Assembly: GCA_016841245.1 (NCBI GenBank)
Contig: JAENZN010000019.1
Coordinates: 1 to 64,000, forward strand
DNA length: 64,000 bases
Origin: Syntrophomonas sp.
GTDB lineage: Bacteria > Bacillota > Syntrophomonadia > Syntrophomonadales > Syntrophomonadaceae
Reading direction: 5' to 3'
Shown: positions 48,378-56,577 of the stretch, in pieces
How the letters are laid out: each line of letters starts with the position of its first letter
How positions within the stretch are numbered: the stretch's first letter is position 1
The notes under the pieces: model-generated
What the model saw: only the letters and a program-made list of their open reading frames with translations
Database searches by the model: none
Told to the model about the DNA's origin: nothing
Position numbers and translations under genes: made by a program

Positions 48378-48600
48378 ATTGTTATAAATAAAATTTTGAA
48401 TTTTATGATTATTGGGCAAAAAAAGCAAGTGGCACATTTTAGGTGCAAGCGGTCAAGTTCCTGAATTTGCAGTTTGGGCTTCTTATGGACATACAACAAT
48501 AATAGGTTCACCTTCACTTTCTTTCCCTGGTGGTCTTTCCATAAGTTTTGGGCCACATACTTCCGAACAAGATTCTTTTTATGACTATGCGAATCTCTAA
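48378..48600 (+). pseudogene. Small ORF with a possible poly-A frameshift
   Basis: A GGAGGAGGG site at 48369-48377 precedes a frame reading KILNFMIIGQKK up to a run of seven A (about 48418-48424). The adjacent frame then continues SKWHILGASGQVPEFAVW and ends EQDSFYDYANL at 48600. A one-base slip would join them into a 70-residue protein. No family recognised. It could be a broken small gene, a slippage gene or chance. Confidence 0.3.
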
Positions 48601-48654
48601 ATAGAAAATTGAGATTAAGAATTATAGAACGAAGTGTTTCCTTAAGAAGTAATT

Positions 48655-48689
48655 TTTAATCTAACACAAAAAAGTTGTGTTAGATTAAA
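48655..48689. terminator. Hairpin, 15-bp stem
   Basis: TTTAATCTAACACAA pairs perfectly with TTGTGTTAGATTAAA around a 5-nt loop; no long T-tail. Lies after the small ORF above. Confidence 0.5.
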
Positions 48690-48694
48690 TGTAT

Positions 48695-48727
48695 AAAACA
48701 CCTGTAATTTGGAATTACAGGTGTTTT
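48695..48727 (+). terminator. Perfect intrinsic terminator hairpin
   Basis: AAAACACCTGTAATT and AATTACAGGTGTTTT pair perfectly with a 3-nt loop, followed by T. It directly precedes the group II intron remnant, as expected for a group IIC intron insertion site. Confidence 0.8.
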
Positions 48728-48731
48728 TGGG

Positions 48732-48851
48732 GTGCGCTCGGCATGGGCGCAGTCTAATGGGTGAAAGTTCCTGGCGCGGATTGATAGTGTCAAGCACCTA
48801 GCCAAGGCAAGGGCGTCCATCGTGAGGTACATCGTGAGGTGGAATCTGGAG
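48732..48851 (+). mobile_element. Group IIC intron 5' remnant
   Basis: Begins GTGCGCTCGGCATGGGCGCA, then GTCTAATGGGTGAAAGTTCC and, further on, CAAGGGCGTCCATCGTGAGG and GGTGGAATCTGG. This order matches domain I of bacterial class C group II introns as I remember it. It starts five bases after a terminator hairpin, the known target type. It is cut off after about 120 bases by a REP-like palindrome; no reverse transcriptase follows. TCGTGAGGT occurs twice, a small internal duplication. Confidence 0.6.
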
Positions 48852-48880
48852 GTGGACAAGAGAACCGTCCCCTTGTCCAT
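48852..48880. repeat. REP-like palindrome (copy of RAYT flanking repeat)
   Basis: GTGGACAAG, AGAACCGTCCC, CTTGTCCAT: nearly identical over about 33 bases to the palindrome at 62685-62713. Confidence 0.85.
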
Positions 48881-49125
48881 AAATGTAAGATTTTACCTGC
48901 AGGTATAATGAAGTAATGAGCATGTTAAAGAAATATAAAGAAAAATGATAATATTCACTTGTGCCAGGCATTTTTGATACTTGAATCGACTTGTAGTAAG
49001 AGAATAATTGTAACATAATAATACTTGGTAATTGCAAGAGCAAAATACAATTATTTGATTAATGAGTTAAGGTTGGCAAAGGAGCCGCAGGAAATAGTCC
49101 TGCGGATTTTGTATTTAAGGTGAAG

Positions 49126-49182
49126 ATGCCTGAAAAATCAGCTTTTGTTGTAGAGAATCTTGCTGCTGCGAAAGAAAAATAA
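49126..49182 (+). CDS. 18-residue peptide ORF, copy 1
   Basis: ATG-started 18-codon frame, MPEKSAFVVENLAAAKEK, with AAGGTG 3-8 bp upstream. Translation is not proven: of four differences from copy 2, three change the amino acid. The role could be leader peptide, regulatory or chance. Confidence 0.35.
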   Translation: MPEKSAFVVENLAAAKEK

Positions 49183-49204
49183 AAACAAAAAATAACGGCA
49201 ATGA

Positions 49205-49237
49205 AGCCTGTGGGGATTTCCCGACAGGCTTTTTTTA
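49205..49237 (+). terminator. Terminator of tandem unit 1
   Basis: AGCCTGT and ACAGGCT with an inner GGGA/TCCC stem, followed by seven T. Confidence 0.8.
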
Positions 49238-49295
49238 TTGAAGGCAAAGGAGCCCGCAGGAAAATAGTCCTGCGGATTTTGTATTTAAGGTGAAG

Positions 49296-49352
49296 ATGCC
49301 TGAAACATCAGCTTTTGTTGTAGAAAATCTTGCTGCTGAGAAAGATAAATAA
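49296..49352 (+). CDS. 18-residue peptide ORF, copy 2
   Basis: MPETSAFVVENLAAEKDK, same length and spacing from AAGGTG as copy 1. Differences: K4T, A15E, E17D and one silent change. Confidence 0.35.
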   Translation: MPETSAFVVENLAAEKDK

Positions 49353-49374
49353 AACCAAAAAATAATGGCAATGA

Positions 49375-49405
49375 AGCCTGTGGGGATTTCCCGACAGGCT
49401 TTTTA
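49375..49405 (+). terminator. Terminator of tandem unit 2
   Basis: Same hairpin as unit 1, shorter T-run. Confidence 0.75.
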
Positions 49406-49420
49406 TATTGAAGGCAAAGG

Positions 49421-49452
49421 AGCCTGCAGATAACAAACTGCAGGCTTTTATT
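49421..49452 (+). terminator. Terminator-like hairpin before the permease
   Basis: AGCCTGCAG pairs perfectly with CTGCAGGCT around an 8-nt loop, followed by TTTATTAAT. It is the third terminator in tandem upstream of the permease gene. Confidence 0.65.
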
Positions 49453-49511
49453 AATAAGGAGATAGCTAGCTCATAGCTGTTTTCAGATTCCAGTAATAAT
49501 AAACATTAGAG

Positions 49512-49625
49512 TTGGATAAGGAAGTGATTGATATTAATGATGACATAGTAGATAAACTTCAAAAACTAACATCAGCTCAGGAAGTAAAACTATTGAGGGG
49601 AGAAAGTCGTTATGGAACAAAGTAA
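49512..49625 (+). CDS. Possible 37-residue leader ORF overlapping the permease start
   Basis: A TTG-started frame (GTG alternative at 49524 after AAGGAA) reading DKEVIDINDDIVDKLQKLTS and ending inside the first codons of the permease. The overlap would allow translational coupling. Weak evidence. Confidence 0.25.
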   Translation: MDKEVIDINDDIVDKLQKLTSAQEVKLLRGESRYGTK

Positions 49626-50994
49626 GAAACTAGGTTTTTTATCTGCATTTTCAGTCGCGGTAGGGTTAGTGGTTGCCTCCAGTACCCTGGTTACTCTAGG
49701 TCAGGGAATGGGTATGGCCGGGGGCGGTTTCATATTTGCTATGATTGCTGCCTGGCTCTTGCAGTTGTTCTCGGCACAGAGTTTTGCAGAGTTAACCACA
49801 TCATTACCCAAGTCAGGCAGTTTAAATGTTTATGCACGTATGGCTTTTGGTCCGGTGGTAGGAATTATAAGTATTTTAGCCGGTTATGTATATATGAGCT
49901 TTTTGACTGTCCCGGCGGAGTTAGCAGTGGCCGGAGCGGTATTTAACGGGGTTTTTGCCCCCGAGTTTTCTCCGGCGGTTTTTGCCCTGATTTTATTGGC
50001 CATCTTTGCTATAGCTAATTTAATGGGGGTTGATGTCTTTGCCAAACTCCAAATTTTCTTAACGGTTACCATGATTATCTCAATGAGTCTGCTGGGTATA
50101 ATTGGCCTGGCTAACCTGGGACTGCCGACTCCCAGCATTCCGGAAATGCCTTTTAATCCATTGGGATTTTCAGTTTTGGGTCTTACGGCATTAGCTATCT
50201 GGCTGTACATAGGTATAGAATTTGTTTGCCCCCTGGTAGAAGAAATTGATCAACCAGCAAAAAATATTCCGATGGCCATGACTATAGGTTTGGTTGTAAT
50301 TGTTGTAGTCAACTTATTATATGGCTTTGCCTCAATCAAATATGTAGCTGCCGCTGCTTTAGCTTTCTCTGATATTCCGCATATTCTAGTGGCTCAAGCC
50401 ATTCTGGGCCGGACCGGAGAAATATGGATAGGGATTGTGTCTATCTTGGCTACCGCAAGTTCGGTCAATACTTTCATGGCGGTTATTCCCAGGATGCTAT
50501 ACAGCATGGCGAAAGAGGGGGAAGCACCAAAATTCTTAGCTCAAATTCACCCCCGCTTCAGAACACCCTGGTTGGGTATTGTTCTAGTGTTTGCTGTATA
50601 TGCCCTGCTCCTTTTAATGGGTATTGCCGGAATTGAGCAGATCATTATTCTTATCATGTCGGCCGCAACCTGCTGGTTGTTAGCTTATATATTAACCCAC
50701 ATTATTGTGATCGTTATGCGCAACCGGTATCCTACTCTGGAACGACCCTACAAAACTCCCTTTTACCCGATACCGCAGATTATTGGCAGTCTGGGTATGC
50801 TTTATGCCATATGGCAGATATGGGGAGATGTTGTTACTAAAATGATGATATACAAATACGCCGCCGTTGCGCTGATAATTTGTATAGTCTACGCATTGAT
50901 CTGGGTGAAGTTTGTAATGAAAAAAGAATTATTTAAACCGGTTTCTTTAGAAGAAGAAATGGGCAGTGATTTTGTAAAAGCCGCTCTGAATTGA
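49612..50994 (+). CDS. APC-superfamily amino acid/amine permease
   Basis: 460 residues with about 12 hydrophobic helices. The first reads SVAVGLVVASSTLVTLGQG, the broken-helix substrate site of the APC superfamily. Later features: LPKSGSLNVYARMAFGP, EEIDQPAKNIPMAM (cytoplasmic loop), SSVNTFMAVIPRMLYSMAKEG. Imports an amino acid or amine by proton or sodium symport or exchange. ATG after GAGGGGAG. First main gene of the 49.6-61.8 kb operon, so it likely imports that pathway's substrate. Role comparable to PuuP in putrescine use; inference. Confidence 0.88.
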   Translation: MEQSKKLGFLSAFSVAVGLVVASSTLVTLGQGMGMAGGGFIFAMIAAWLLQLFSAQSFAELTTSLPKSGSLNVYARMAFGPVVGIISILAGYVYMSFLTVPAELAVAGAVFNGVFAPEFSPAVFALILLAIFAIANLMGVDVFAKLQIFLTVTMIISMSLLGIIGLANLGLPTPSIPEMPFNPLGFSVLGLTALAIWLYIGIEFVCPLVEEIDQPAKNIPMAMTIGLVVIVVVNLLYGFASIKYVAAAALAFSDIPHILVAQAILGRTGEIWIGIVSILATASSVNTFMAVIPRMLYSMAKEGEAPKFLAQIHPRFRTPWLGIVLVFAVYALLLLMGIAGIEQIIILIMSAATCWLLAYILTHIIVIVMRNRYPTLERPYKTPFYPIPQIIGSLGMLYAIWQIWGDVVTKMMIYKYAAVALIICIVYALIWVKFVMKKELFKPVSLEEEMGSDFVKAALN

Positions 50995-51006
50995 GGTGGA
51001 TGAGCT

Positions 51007-51573
51007 ATGAAGCAAAAAATTGATAATGATGCCAAAACTAACCTGGAGTTTTTAGCAGCCCAATTTGCTCCTTATTGGGGTGAAATGGAGACACATAGGG
51101 ATGGAGTAGTTTTTACTGATCCTCCGCCTCCTTTATCGAAAGTAAAAATAAATATAAAAAAGAAAAAATCCCTGCTGGGTGGAGTATATGCCCTGCAAAT
51201 CATCGGTGAGATTGAGAAAGAAGGCCTGGTAAAAGATAGAATTCCAATTCGTCTTCATTATCAGGGGATGGTAAGCAAAGGAAAAGCATACTTCAAACAT
51301 CAGCAGGATATGCATGACGACCTTATAAAACAGTTGAACAATGATTCCAATTTGATAGATATGCTAAGCTGCCTGGATCTTGAAACCGGAGAAATATGGC
51401 TGGAGGATGAGAAATACACCATAATAATGTCTCCGATAAGTGGGTCTTTTATGTATATGGTATTTCCGCCCATGCGTTATTCAGGAACACTTCCCAAAGA
51501 GGAAATTGGTCAGCTTAATACCTCGTTATTCAGAACATCGGAGCTGTTGCAAAGCTGTATTGCGGCTGTATAA
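51007..51573 (+). CDS. Conserved-looking protein of unknown function
   Basis: 188 residues, cytoplasmic, no family recognised. Visible: a basic stretch (KVKINIKKKKSLLGG) after DPPPPLSK, alternating strand-like phrases (RIPIRLHYQGMV, EIWLEDEKYTIIMSP) and a hydrophobic GSFMYMVFPPMRYSG. It lies 12 bp after the permease and 34 bp before the WD40 gene, so it belongs to the operon. ATG after GAGGTGG. Confidence 0.7.
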   Translation: MKQKIDNDAKTNLEFLAAQFAPYWGEMETHRDGVVFTDPPPPLSKVKINIKKKKSLLGGVYALQIIGEIEKEGLVKDRIPIRLHYQGMVSKGKAYFKHQQDMHDDLIKQLNNDSNLIDMLSCLDLETGEIWLEDEKYTIIMSPISGSFMYMVFPPMRYSGTLPKEEIGQLNTSLFRTSELLQSCIAAV

Positions 51574-51607
51574 AAAGGACCGGCAATGAAAGAGAGGAGA
51601 AATAAAA

Positions 51608-52651
51608 ATGATAGCACTTAAGAGATATTGGATATTAATTGCAGTTTGTCTGGCATTAGGTACATTTCTTATAGCATCTAACCTGACCCGGGACAGCCTG
51701 GCTTCTTCCGGCGAGGAGGAAGCCAGCGTTAACGTCGAGTTGGGACAGCTAAATGAGGCTCTTGCCAATGATGAAGAACTGATGTTTTTCACGGGAAAGA
51801 ATGGCAACCTGTCAGCTTATTCTCTGGACCTGGAAAAGATCATGGACTTTCCAACTTTAGATGAAAATGAAAGCAATGCGGTAGCAGTTTCTCCAGATAA
51901 TAGTCTGCTGGTGAGTGGTGATGAAACAGGTAAAGTTGTGGTATGGGATGTGCAAAATCAAAAGGCCAGTACTCTTGATGATGCCCATTTAGGGGATATA
52001 TTAAGTGCTGCCTTTTCACCTGACGGTAAGTATTTTGCCACTGCCAGTAAAGATAGAACCATTAAAATATGGGATGCTGTTTCATTAACCGCTTTACAGA
52101 CCCTGAAGGGGCATGGCAGCTATGTTTTAGATATTGATTTCAGTCCTGACAGCAAATATCTTGCTTCAGTTGGTTCGGACAACCTGCTGGCAGTATGGGA
52201 TGTTGAAACGGGAGATAAGATCGATGAAAAAAAGAACAGCCATTTCAGAGCCGTAAATCAGGTTTCTTATTCACCGGATGGCAAGCATCTTTATACGGCT
52301 AGTTCAGATACCCTGATAAAGATTTGGGATTCTGAAAACCTGGAATGTTTAAATACTTTGAAGGGACATAACAGTGAAATCCTCAGTTTATGCATCAGCC
52401 CTGATGGAAAAACAATTTTATCAGCCGGCAGGGACAAAACTATGCTCTGTTTTGATGCTGCCAGCGGGGAAATGAAAGCCAGGGTAGACTTACCCAACAA
52501 TCTTTATGTGTCTGATATTCTGTTTGCAGGAAATGGGTCGTATGTATATGTAGCAGATATGTCCGGAAATATCCTCTGCATGGATTATCAGAGCAGAGAA
52601 ATTGTAAAAGAAACCACTATAGGTCCCATCTATGCTATGGGGATGATTTAG
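51608..52651 (+). CDS. Exported WD40-repeat protein
   Basis: 347 residues. A hydrophobic amino segment (YWILIAVCLALGTFLIA, about 7-23) acts as signal anchor. Then about seven WD40 repeats with SPDGK and IKIWD/VWD cores (e.g. AAFSPDGKYFATASKDRTIKI) forming a propeller outside the membrane. WD40 domains are scaffolds, so this may dock a partner or sense a ligand; no enzyme motif. Its place inside an amine/amino-acid operon is unusual. ATG after GAGAGGAG. Confidence 0.85.
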   Translation: MIALKRYWILIAVCLALGTFLIASNLTRDSLASSGEEEASVNVELGQLNEALANDEELMFFTGKNGNLSAYSLDLEKIMDFPTLDENESNAVAVSPDNSLLVSGDETGKVVVWDVQNQKASTLDDAHLGDILSAAFSPDGKYFATASKDRTIKIWDAVSLTALQTLKGHGSYVLDIDFSPDSKYLASVGSDNLLAVWDVETGDKIDEKKNSHFRAVNQVSYSPDGKHLYTASSDTLIKIWDSENLECLNTLKGHNSEILSLCISPDGKTILSAGRDKTMLCFDAASGEMKARVDLPNNLYVSDILFAGNGSYVYVADMSGNILCMDYQSREIVKETTIGPIYAMGMI

Positions 52652-52660
52652 GAGAAGTTA

Positions 52661-53380
52661 ATGAGAATTATGGAATTCTTTCATGATGAAGATCATCCTG
52701 AAGTTTCCAATATTGATTTGTGGATTCAGGAATATAATCATCAGTCTCAAAAAGTGCTGGTTTATAAGGGTGATAACTTTCCGGAGCTGGATACCTTTGA
52801 TCTTATTTTGCTGCATGGCGGGGGGCAGCACCTCTGGAACAAGGATGCCAATCCATGGCTTTATGCAGAAACAGATTATATAAGAAAAGTACTGATAAAG
52901 CATAAACCTGTTATTGGATTCTGCCTGGGCAGTCAGATTATTGCAGATGCCCTGGGGGCCAAGATATACCAGGATAAAGAAATTGAATTTGGCTGGATTA
53001 AAGTAAGAGTCAGACCAGAGGCCGAGGGACATGCAGTCCTGAAAGGACTGGAGGAAGGTTTTGTAAGCTTTATGTGGCACAGAGATCACTATGAACTCCC
53101 GGAAAATTGCGTATCCCTGGCATATACATCCACAGCCGCCAATCAGATTTTTGTCAGTAAGAATTGGCCGGCGGTAGGGTTTCAATTTCATCCGGAGTAT
53201 ACCAGGGAAATAGTAAAAACCTATTATCAAACTTACCGCGGTACAGAATATTTGCAACTGCCGCATAGTCTGCCGCTAGATGAATTTAATAAAAATACTG
53301 ATGCTGTACCGGATACTTATTTGTTATTCCGGCAGTTGTTAAACAATGCGGTGAGATTTCTCAGCCTGGAAAACGAATGA
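52661..53380 (+). CDS. Class I glutamine amidotransferase-like protein
   Basis: 239 residues. Nucleophile elbow GFCLGSQ (C88), oxyanion-side LLHGGGQHLW, MWHRDHYELP, and the His/Glu pair QFHPEYT (H177/E179): a full catalytic triad of the GuaA/COG0518 type, but with no synthetase domain. It probably hydrolyses a gamma-glutamyl amide. In this operon it could cleave gamma-glutamyl intermediates made by the GS-like ligase next door, analogous to PuuD; substrate inferred. ATG shortly after AGGAG. Confidence 0.82.
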   Translation: MRIMEFFHDEDHPEVSNIDLWIQEYNHQSQKVLVYKGDNFPELDTFDLILLHGGGQHLWNKDANPWLYAETDYIRKVLIKHKPVIGFCLGSQIIADALGAKIYQDKEIEFGWIKVRVRPEAEGHAVLKGLEEGFVSFMWHRDHYELPENCVSLAYTSTAANQIFVSKNWPAVGFQFHPEYTREIVKTYYQTYRGTEYLQLPHSLPLDEFNKNTDAVPDTYLLFRQLLNNAVRFLSLENE

Positions 53381-53419
53381 CAGTAATATTACTGCATTGA
53401 GTGAAAGGAGTGCCTGACC

Positions 53420-54796
53420 ATGGAACAAAGTAATGTAATCCAAATTGCAAATGAATATAAGCATACAAAGATAGAAGAAGTAAAAAGCTTGATCAAAGAC
53501 CAGGGAATAGAAATGATTCGCTTAGAATTTGTGGATCTGAATGGTATCAACCGAGGTAAGCTTCTGCCTGCTGATATGATTGATGTGGTCTTTGAGGAGG
53601 GGATAGCCTTTGCTGCTGCTATCATGGCTATAGGTATGGATAACAGCGTGGCTGAGGTTAAGGGGTTGTCAGAATATTATGATGATATGAAGGTGATCGG
53701 AGATCCAGCTACCTTTACCATATTGCCTTACCTGGAAAATACCGCCATGCTGCTGGGTGATATTTATTATCATAAAGAGCCGATGATGCAATCCCCGCGC
53801 TGGTTCTTGAAAAACATGATAAAAGCATATAACGATTTGGGGTTCAACCCAATTTCGGCTTCTGAAATTGAATTTTTCCTGTTTAATAAAACTAAGGGCG
53901 GCGACTATGAACCTTACACCAATCAAACGGGCAACTGCTATACCAGCAATATTCGGATTGATTCCAAGGGTTTTCTTAATAAACTAACTAAAACCCTGAG
54001 AGACATGGATTTTAAGGTTTTGTATATGAATCATGAATTTTATCCGGGTCAGTATGAGTACAACTGGAGTCATACCCCCAGTCTGCGCAGCGCTGATGAA
54101 GGCAGTCTGTTTAAAGGGATATGCAAAGACATAGCTGAACAAAATGATTTAGTTGCTACCTTTATGGCCAAACCAAGAAATGATACCGGCGGCAGCGGCT
54201 GCCATTTTCATATTTCTTTAAACGATATAAAAACCGGAAAAAATGTTTTTTTCGATGCTGATGATCCTGAACAGCTATCCCCGCTTATGCGAAACTTTGT
54301 AGCCGGAGTACTCAAGCATGCCAGGCCATTGACAGCATTTTTGGCCCCGACGGTCAACTGCTTTAAGCGTTATCAACCGGATACCTTTGCCCCTTACTAT
54401 ATTGGATGGGGATATGATAATCGTACCACCTATGTTCGCATACCGGAAGAACGTGAAAAGGGGACTAGAGTAGAGGTTAGAGCGGGTAGTGCAGCCTGCA
54501 ACCCTTATCTGGCCCTGGCCGGGATTTTGGCGGCAGGACTGGATGGGATAAAGAATAATTTACAGCCGCCGGAAATTATCAAGACTGACCTCTATCACGA
54601 TAGCGAAAAACAGAGTGAGATTGTACCCAAGAGCCTGTATCGAGCTTTAATAGAGCTGGAGCAAGATGAATGGTTATGCCAGTGTGCAGGCCAGGCCTTA
54701 ATTGATAATTTTATTGCTATCAAGAATATGGAAGTAAATAATTTCAGTAATTCCGTTACCGATTGGGAATGGAAACAATATTCCTACCATATTTAG
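53420..54796 (+). CDS. Glutamine-synthetase-like gamma-glutamyl-amine ligase
   Basis: 458 residues with the GS fold: beta-grasp start (IRLEFVDLNGINRGKLLP), metal-binding SEIEFFLF, MNHEFYPGQYEYN, ATP-side TGGSGCHFHISLND, CFKRYQP, and RIPEEREKGTRVEVR. It is shorter than the housekeeping GlnA at 3772 and ends without NLYxLxPEE and PHPxEFELYY, so the adenylylation site is absent. It resembles GlnT/GmaS/PuuA ligases that join glutamate to an amine. With split GltB-like genes directly downstream, a gamma-glutamylmethylamide synthetase-like role is my preferred reading. ATG after AAAGGAG. Confidence 0.8.
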   Translation: MEQSNVIQIANEYKHTKIEEVKSLIKDQGIEMIRLEFVDLNGINRGKLLPADMIDVVFEEGIAFAAAIMAIGMDNSVAEVKGLSEYYDDMKVIGDPATFTILPYLENTAMLLGDIYYHKEPMMQSPRWFLKNMIKAYNDLGFNPISASEIEFFLFNKTKGGDYEPYTNQTGNCYTSNIRIDSKGFLNKLTKTLRDMDFKVLYMNHEFYPGQYEYNWSHTPSLRSADEGSLFKGICKDIAEQNDLVATFMAKPRNDTGGSGCHFHISLNDIKTGKNVFFDADDPEQLSPLMRNFVAGVLKHARPLTAFLAPTVNCFKRYQPDTFAPYYIGWGYDNRTTYVRIPEEREKGTRVEVRAGSAACNPYLALAGILAAGLDGIKNNLQPPEIIKTDLYHDSEKQSEIVPKSLYRALIELEQDEWLCQCAGQALIDNFIAIKNMEVNNFSNSVTDWEWKQYSYHI

Positions 54797-54957
54797 GAGG
54801 CTGGGAAGCAAGTTTCGGAAATCAACTCTTATGAACTGAAGCGTTATTTATTGGCGTTTCAACAGCTAATTATCAGCAGGCAAATTAGTTCTGCAGCCCA
54901 AGGGGGAATTTTTATTAAAAAACAGCTCATTTTTCATATTTATAGGAGGAATTGATT

Positions 54958-55857
54958 ATGTGTGGAATTGCTGGATTAATTAATCGACAGGGTATGGATG
55001 TATCATCCAAGCTGATCGAAATGCTTTCCCTGATACAGCATCGCGGACCTGATGCGAGCGGAATATCGATTTATGGCAGTGCAGCAGATGAAGTGTCTTT
55101 GCGGGTATCTGTCAAAAGAAAAGATATGGAAGAAGTATTGCTGAATATTGTGGGGCAGTATGGAACCGTATTATCGCCGCCGGTATCCCAGTGGATTAAA
55201 AATGTTATATTTTCCGAGCTGCAGCTGGCTATTGATGATAATGATATACCTTTGCTGCATGCAGCTATCAACTCAATTGAAGGGCTATATGTGCATTCAC
55301 TGGGTAAGGGTATGAGAGTATACAAAGACGGTGGGACTATACTTGATCTAAATAACAACCATAAAATAATCAGCCCCATAGCGACTCATGGACTTGGTCA
55401 TGTGCGTATGGCAACTGAGAGTGCTGAAGATATTAATGCGGCGCATCCTTTTGTATCTCCCTTTTATCCGGATCTGTCTATAGTACATAACGGTCAATTT
55501 ACTAACTACTTCAATCTAAGGAGATATCTGGAGAGCAAAGGAGCTATTTTCAAGACTCTCAACGATTCCGAAGCTGCCAGCCATCTGATTGCTTATGCGA
55601 TGAGAGAAAATGGCGGGGATTTAGAGGATGCCTTAAGAATGGCCGGGGAAGAATTGGATGGTGTTTTCTGCATTATAGCAGCCACTGCCCAGCAGATAGG
55701 TTTTGTAAGGGACAAGCTGGGCATAAAACCTCTCTTGCTTTTTGAAAAAGATGGACTTACCATGTTAGGTTCAGAGCAAATAGAATTCACCGCCCTTTTT
55801 TCAGATGTATATGCCGAGGAAATAGAGCCCGGGGAGGTGAGAGTATGGAATATATAG
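54958..55857 (+). CDS. GltB-type class II amidotransferase subunit (GlxB/MgsA-like)
   Basis: 299 residues. ATG 54958 behind AGGAGG puts Cys at position 2 (M-CGIAGLI), the Ntn nucleophile after Met removal. Further: LIQHRGPDASG, GLGHVRMATES, VHNGQFTNYF and DKLGIKPLLLF. It is a free-standing glutaminase domain like the first domain of glutamate synthase. Together with the next two genes it makes the three-part enzyme seen as GlxBCD or N-methylglutamate synthase MgsABC. Its end overlaps the next gene by 13 bp. Confidence 0.87.
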   Translation: MCGIAGLINRQGMDVSSKLIEMLSLIQHRGPDASGISIYGSAADEVSLRVSVKRKDMEEVLLNIVGQYGTVLSPPVSQWIKNVIFSELQLAIDDNDIPLLHAAINSIEGLYVHSLGKGMRVYKDGGTILDLNNNHKIISPIATHGLGHVRMATESAEDINAAHPFVSPFYPDLSIVHNGQFTNYFNLRRYLESKGAIFKTLNDSEAASHLIAYAMRENGGDLEDALRMAGEELDGVFCIIAATAQQIGFVRDKLGIKPLLLFEKDGLTMLGSEQIEFTALFSDVYAEEIEPGEVRVWNI

Positions 55858-56558
55858 ATGCTGCCAATTTAAAAAGCATTGAACTTAATAAAGAAATCAT
55901 CAACAAACTTAAGCAATGTGGTGAAGTAACTATCCAAAACCCGCACTCTATGCACAATGTTGCCACGGGATTACCAGATCCAGGTAAGGTTATTATCCAG
56001 GGCAGTACCGGTTTCTATACCGGGGGCTTTATGGAAGGGACTGCTCTGCTGGTGGAAGGAAATGCAGGCTGGTACGCTGGCGACAACATGATGGAGGGGG
56101 AACTCTTGATCAGTAAGAATACTGGCTGCAATGCCGGCACTTATTTATACGGCGGGAATATCGTAGTCTACGGAAATACCGGCAGCCGGGTGGGATATGG
56201 CATGAAGGGCGGTACCATCATTGTTTGCGGTTCCGCCGGACCCTGGGCCGGACAGATGACTATGGGGGGCAAGCTTATAATCCTTGGAAAAGCAGGCAGC
56301 AAGGTTGGGGAGTCTATGTATAAAGGAGCCATATTCGTTCGTGATCCGGAGGCGGGAGACAAAATGGGCAGCAATGTTTTCCTGGACAGCATTAAAGCAG
56401 ATGAAGAACAGGAGCTGAAAGATCTTTTTGCCAGGTATGATATAACCGCTGATCCGGCGGAATTTAAGGTTGTTCGTCCTATGCAAACTGGCAGGCATAC
56501 CTATGTTTTATTTAATCCGGATTTAAAACCTGAATTATCCCGAAAAATGCCAGGGTAA
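55845..56558 (+). CDS. GltB-type GXGXG structural subunit (GlxC/MgsB-like)
   Basis: 237 residues dominated by a right-handed beta-helix with repeated G-x-G turns (GNAGWYAGDNMMEGELLI, GNTGSRVGYGMKGGTIIV, GSAGPWAGQMTMGGKLII), as in the GXGXG domain of glutamate synthase. It has a structural role between glutaminase and synthase subunits. Overlaps the amidotransferase gene, so the products are made together. Confidence 0.88.
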   Translation: MEYIDAANLKSIELNKEIINKLKQCGEVTIQNPHSMHNVATGLPDPGKVIIQGSTGFYTGGFMEGTALLVEGNAGWYAGDNMMEGELLISKNTGCNAGTYLYGGNIVVYGNTGSRVGYGMKGGTIIVCGSAGPWAGQMTMGGKLIILGKAGSKVGESMYKGAIFVRDPEAGDKMGSNVFLDSIKADEEQELKDLFARYDITADPAEFKVVRPMQTGRHTYVLFNPDLKPELSRKMPG

Positions 56559-56577
56559 AACTTAAGGAGAGAGCGCT

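Larger units (their letters stand above)
49075..49242 (+). repeat. Tandem unit 1: hairpin, 18-codon ORF, terminator
   Basis: 168-bp unit. CCGCAGGA/TCCTGCGG hairpin (49085-49105), AAGGTG site, an 18-codon ORF at 49126-49182 (MPEKSAFVVENLAAAKEK) and a terminator (49205-49237; AGCCTGT/ACAGGCT then a T-run). Unit 2 follows directly. The weak -35/-10 pair TTGTAG/CATAAT at 48991-49019 could drive it. Confidence 0.7.
49243..49412 (+). repeat. Tandem unit 2: hairpin, 18-codon ORF, terminator
   Basis: 170-bp near-copy of unit 1 with the same parts: hairpin at 49254-49275, ORF at 49296-49352, terminator at 49375-49405. A partial third unit (49413-49452) begins with the same GGCAAAGGAGCC. Confidence 0.7.

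Noticed and set aside
49075-49452. CRISPR array
   Set aside because: Only two to three 168-170 bp units with coding-like content, no short repeats with variable spacers.
54797-54957. Riboswitch in the gap before the split glutamate-synthase genes
   Set aside because: Only a weak AATT-rich inverted repeat; no aptamer core recognised.
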